From positions 1-9,561 of the forward strand of contig JAQXFF010000208.1 of the NCBI GenBank assembly GCA_029250425.1: a stretch of 9,561 nucleotides of DNA, in the 5' to 3' direction. Position numbers and translations under genes: made by a program. Shown piece by piece: positions 7,063 to 9,561 of this stretch. Position 1 is the first letter of the stretch; every line of letters begins with the position of its first letter. Below the pieces are notes generated by a model, which saw only the letters and a program-made list of their open reading frames with translations, did not search any database and had not been told where the DNA came from. Source of the stretch: Candidatus Thalassarchaeaceae archaeon. GTDB lineage: Archaea; Thermoplasmatota; Poseidoniia; Poseidoniales; Thalassarchaeaceae.

Positions 7063-7332
7063 ATGGCAAAGCATCATGCATGGCGCAAATGTGTTGACTG
7101 TGGAATACAATGCACACCGATGAATTTCGTCGATGTGGATTCTGAACGATTTTGTTTGGCCTGTTGGACCTCTCGCGTTAATCCAGAACATCCCGACATG
7201 GAAGCCATCATTGAGAAGGTCGAAGCAGAGGTTCAAGTATGGAGATGTCAGAAGCAAACTCGGGACGAGAACGGGTTGGCAGACGGACCTAAATCGGTTC
7301 GCTCGCAAGGAAACCGTGTAAACAATCCCTGA
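7063..7332 (+). CDS. Small zinc-ribbon-like protein, unknown function
   Basis: This 89-residue protein has Cys10-x2-Cys13 and Cys31-x2-Cys34 (KCVDCGIQC ... RFCLACW), a treble-clef or zinc-ribbon arrangement with an extra Cys17. After a short acidic helix (PDMEAIIEKVEAEVQVW, about 44-60) the tail is polar and probably disordered. No family is recognised; by analogy such proteins bind nucleic acid or act as adaptors, but nothing here proves that. The gene lies 60 bp after cgi121 and 9 bp before pepF, and its stop overlaps pepF's ribosome binding site. ATG 7063 has no Shine-Dalgarno. The Cys spacing and tight packing support a real gene. Confidence 0.65.
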   Translation: MAKHHAWRKCVDCGIQCTPMNFVDVDSERFCLACWTSRVNPEHPDMEAIIEKVEAEVQVWRCQKQTRDENGLADGPKSVRSQGNRVNNP

Positions 7333-7337
7333 GGTGA
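7331..7337 (+). promoter_or_regulatory. Strong Shine-Dalgarno for pepF
   Basis: GAGGTGA matches the archaeal anti-SD complement (GGAGGTGATC), lies 4 nt before ATG 7342 and overlaps the upstream TGA stop at 7330-7332. It is the clearest ribosome binding site in the window, fixes the pepF start and implies reinitiation after the zinc-ribbon gene. Confidence 0.75.
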
Positions 7338-7341
7338 AAAC

Positions 7342-9024
7342 ATGGCTTCTTTCGAGGGGCTCGATGCGACGAAATGGTCTGATATCGAGCCATATTATCA
7401 AGAATTTCTGGACCGTGAAATCGATTCTGCAAAAGCACTTGAAATGTGGCTATTGGAATTGGGCCGATTCGATGCCTATGTTGGAGAGACTGGCTCGATG
7501 TTATACGTCAATATGACCTGTGATACAGAGGATGAAATTATCAAAGAAGCCTACCTTGATTTCGTCGAAAATGTTGAGCCAGAATTGGCAAGGACGGGAG
7601 ATCTACTGAACCGGAAATTTGCAGAGTGCCCATTCTCTACCCAACTTGACCAGGAAGAGTACAATGTCTTACTCCGAGATACAAAAATGGATTTGGCTTT
7701 GTTCAGAGAAGAAAATATCCCACTCGGTACTGAACTCACAAAATTAGGTCAACGCTACAACGAAATCTGCGGCGCAATGTCTGTAGAATTCGAAGGGGAA
7801 GAAAGGACAATGCAGCAAATGGGAAAATACCTGCAAGTGAATGATCGTGATGTTAGGGAAAGTGCATACAGAACTGTTGGAGAAAGACGATTTGAAAATG
7901 CCAACGAGATAGATGAAATCTATGAAAAAATGATTGCACTTCGTCAACAAGTCGCTGAAAATGCGGGATATGAAAATTATCGAGATTACATATTTGATGC
8001 GAAGCATCGATTTGATTACTCCCACGAAGATTGTAAAGCGTTTCAGGACGCAGTAGAAGCGATCTGCGTCCCATTAATGAGGGAAGTTGACAATGAGAGA
8101 AAGGAAAACCTCAACCTCGATTCACTGCGGATGTGGGACCTAGGACACGACGTGCATGGTAGAGAACCACTGAAACCATTTACTGATGTTGATGAAATGG
8201 TTGCTGGAACGAGCCGGATGTTCCATCGACTCTCACCAGAACTAGGATCATTCTTTGACAGCTTGCGAGATGGAACAAGTCTCGACTTAGATAGTCGCAA
8301 AGGCAAGGCACCCGGTGGATACCAATTGCAACGTGACCACAGCCGAAAGCCATTCATTTTCATGAATGCAACGGGGTTACAACGCGATCTGGAAACTATG
8401 GTTCACGAAGCAGGGCATGCCTTTCACTCAATCTATGCTGATGATTTGCCATTGGTTGATTATCGAAGTGCACCTCTAGAATTTTGTGAGGTCGCATCCA
8501 TGTCAATGGAAATGCTGACCTATGATTTCCTTGACGAGTTTTATTCTAAAGAAGATGCGAATCGTGCTGTGCGAGAGCACCTTGAAGGAATTGTCTCAAT
8601 ACTCGCATGGATTGCTACTATCGATGCTTTCCAGCACTGGATCTACACAAATCCAAAGCATTCACGAACAGAAAGACATGAAAAATGGTTAGAATTGGGC
8701 AACCGATTTGGTTCCATTTTGGATTGGTCTGGATTTGAAGAGTGGCGAAATGTGAGTTGGCAAAAACAACTTCACTTGTTCTCCTATCCGTTCTATTACA
8801 TCGAATATGGTATCGCGCAATTGGGTGCACTGCAAATGTGGCTTCAGTACAGAGAAAATCCTGAGAAGGCACTAACAAACTATGCAACAGCAATGAGATT
8901 GGGGGGTTCTAGACCACTTCCGAATTTATTCGAGGCCGGAGAAATGAATTTTGATCTTGGCAGATCCACTGTTCAAGGACTCATTGATGCGGTGAGGGAT
9001 GAATTGGCAAAACTCCCTGCGTGA
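7342..9024 (+). CDS. pepF: M3-family oligoendopeptidase F (zinc metallopeptidase)
   Basis: This 560-residue protein matches the usual length of M3 oligoendopeptidases (about 560-600). The first half is a long helical domain with charged repeats, as in the family. The catalytic site is METMVHEAGHAFHS-like: His355, Glu356 and His359 form HExxH, and EFCEVASMSME supplies the third zinc ligand, Glu383. The C-terminal YPFYYIEYGIAQLGALQMW and LGGSRPLPNLFEAGEMNFDLG segments match the substrate-binding part of the family. There is no signal peptide, so it is cytoplasmic; it cleaves short peptides and would help recycle proteasome or transporter products. The start at 7342 is set by a strong GAGGTGA. 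It is the last gene of the plus-strand run and converges on radA. The catalytic set is complete, so it should be active. Confidence 0.95.
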   Translation: MASFEGLDATKWSDIEPYYQEFLDREIDSAKALEMWLLELGRFDAYVGETGSMLYVNMTCDTEDEIIKEAYLDFVENVEPELARTGDLLNRKFAECPFSTQLDQEEYNVLLRDTKMDLALFREENIPLGTELTKLGQRYNEICGAMSVEFEGEERTMQQMGKYLQVNDRDVRESAYRTVGERRFENANEIDEIYEKMIALRQQVAENAGYENYRDYIFDAKHRFDYSHEDCKAFQDAVEAICVPLMREVDNERKENLNLDSLRMWDLGHDVHGREPLKPFTDVDEMVAGTSRMFHRLSPELGSFFDSLRDGTSLDLDSRKGKAPGGYQLQRDHSRKPFIFMNATGLQRDLETMVHEAGHAFHSIYADDLPLVDYRSAPLEFCEVASMSMEMLTYDFLDEFYSKEDANRAVREHLEGIVSILAWIATIDAFQHWIYTNPKHSRTERHEKWLELGNRFGSILDWSGFEEWRNVSWQKQLHLFSYPFYYIEYGIAQLGALQMWLQYRENPEKALTNYATAMRLGGSRPLPNLFEAGEMNFDLGRSTVQGLIDAVRDELAKLPA

Positions 9025-9036
9025 ATGTAGCATCGA

Positions 9037-9073
9037 CGGTATCGGTAGGAAATGGGATAGGACCCCGATACCG
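9037..9073. terminator. Inverted repeat between convergent pepF and radA (possible terminator hairpin)
   Basis: CGGTATCGG at 9037-9045 and CCGATACCG at 9065-9073 are perfect reverse complements (9 bp stem, 19 nt loop) lying wholly inside the 70 bp convergent spacer. Being symmetric, the hairpin could serve both transcripts. No T-tract follows on either strand, so it is not a canonical intrinsic or archaeal poly-T terminator; RNA end protection is an alternative. Confidence 0.35.
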
Positions 9074-9094
9074 CCGAAGCCACAAGACCTGCGC

Positions 9095-9561
9095 TCAATC
9101 GCGCAAGCCTTCTGCTGTGACGAAGAACTTGGCTTCGCCTTCCGGCAGATTAGGTGAATCGATTAGGCGTGCGATTCGTGAGCCTGCTTTCGATTTTCTG
9201 AGATATATTCGGAAAGTCGAAGCATGTCCAACAACGTGTCCACCCACTGGTTTGGTTGGATCGCCCCACATGGCATCAGGTTTCGACATGACCTGGTTGG
9301 TTACAAGAACCATCGCGTTATTGACATCTGCAAGCTTCTTGAGTTCCTTCAGGTGTCGATTGAGTTTCTGCTGACGATCGGCCAACATACCTCGGCCAAG
9401 GAACTCAGCGCGGAAATGTGCTATCAGTGAATCAACAATAATCAATTTGACATCGATACTCTTTGAGGCTCTTTGGATTTCATCAACCAGTAACATCTGG
9501 TGCGCTGAATTGTACGCACGTGCAACATGTATGCGCTCGAGAGCGACATCAGGATCCATGC
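9095..9561 (-). CDS. radA: DNA repair and recombination protein RadA, C-terminal part (cut by window edge)
   Basis: About 155 codons of archaeal RadA (the RecA/Rad51-family recombinase) are present; the start and Walker A lie beyond the right edge. Visible landmarks in order are the Walker B strand KLIIVDSLIAHFRAEFLGRG, then LADRQQKLNRHLKELKKLAD, VLVTNQVMSKPDAMWGDP (L2 DNA-binding loop region), GGHVVGHASTFRIYLRK, and the terminal RIARLIDSPNLPEGEAKFFV and GLRD. These match archaeal RadA closely and end at the normal family C-terminus. RadA forms ATP-dependent filaments on single-stranded DNA and drives strand exchange. The frame is open through the right edge, so the ATG at 9559 is internal. 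No intein or truncation is seen in the visible part. It is convergent with pepF. Confidence 0.95.
   Translation of the reverse strand, partial: MDPDVALERIHVARAYNSAHQMLLVDEIQRASKSIDVKLIIVDSLIAHFRAEFLGRGMLADRQQKLNRHLKELKKLADVNNAMVLVTNQVMSKPDAMWGDPTKPVGGHVVGHASTFRIYLRKSKAGSRIARLIDSPNLPEGEAKFFVTAEGLRD

Noticed and set aside
9021..9374. 117-residue plus-strand frame after pepF
   Set aside because: It is antisense to the highly conserved RadA C-terminus.
1..9561. CRISPR array, tRNA genes, insertion sequences or phage genes
   Set aside because: I saw no regularly spaced repeats, cloverleaf-like elements, transposase motifs or terminal inverted repeats; the window reads as ordinary tightly packed chromosomal genes.

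Overview
This 9.6 kb window is a compact archaeal chromosome segment. The marker genes are a Hel308-type helicase with a DEIH Walker B motif, a Cgi121-like KEOPS subunit and a RadA recombinase. The secreted and membrane proteins (CARDB domain, PPC-like domain, TerB-like helices plus an Asp-rich Ca-binding loop), the moderate GC content and the long helicase are the style of marine Thermoplasmatota (Poseidoniales / Marine Group II, or relatives). That lineage call is inference from gene content; no rRNA gene is present.

Layout. Positions 1-388 (minus) hold the N-terminal part of a secreted CARDB-domain protein, cut by the left edge. Divergent from it, 420-1028 (plus) is a SprT/Spartan-like zinc metalloprotease, followed after 12 bp by a 667-residue secreted/membrane protein of unknown function (1041-3044). 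Its stop codon directly abuts the stop of a convergent minus-strand gene (3045-3776) for a small membrane protein with TerB-like helical repeats and a C-terminal EF-hand-like loop. An 86 bp divergent spacer separates this from the plus-strand run hel308 (3863-6418), cgi121 (6415-7002, ATGA overlap), a small zinc-ribbon protein (7063-7332) and an M3-family oligoendopeptidase F (7342-9024). Convergent to that run, the C-terminal half of radA enters from the right edge (9095-9561, minus). The spacer between pepF and radA carries a perfect 9 bp inverted repeat.

How the genes relate. Three genes belong to DNA repair or replication restart: the SprT-like protease (DNA-protein crosslink proteolysis), Hel308 (stalled-fork unwinding) and RadA (strand exchange). 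They sit within 9 kb but in separate transcription units. Hel308 and Cgi121 are translationally coupled, linking a repair helicase with a subunit of the tRNA t6A-modifying KEOPS complex. The oligoendopeptidase and the zinc-ribbon protein form a second closely spaced pair. I see no CRISPR array, tRNA or rRNA gene, insertion sequence or phage gene, and no gene-free stretch over 300 bp. The least explained parts are the 667-residue protein, the TerB-like membrane protein, the small zinc-ribbon protein and the insertion inside Hel308.
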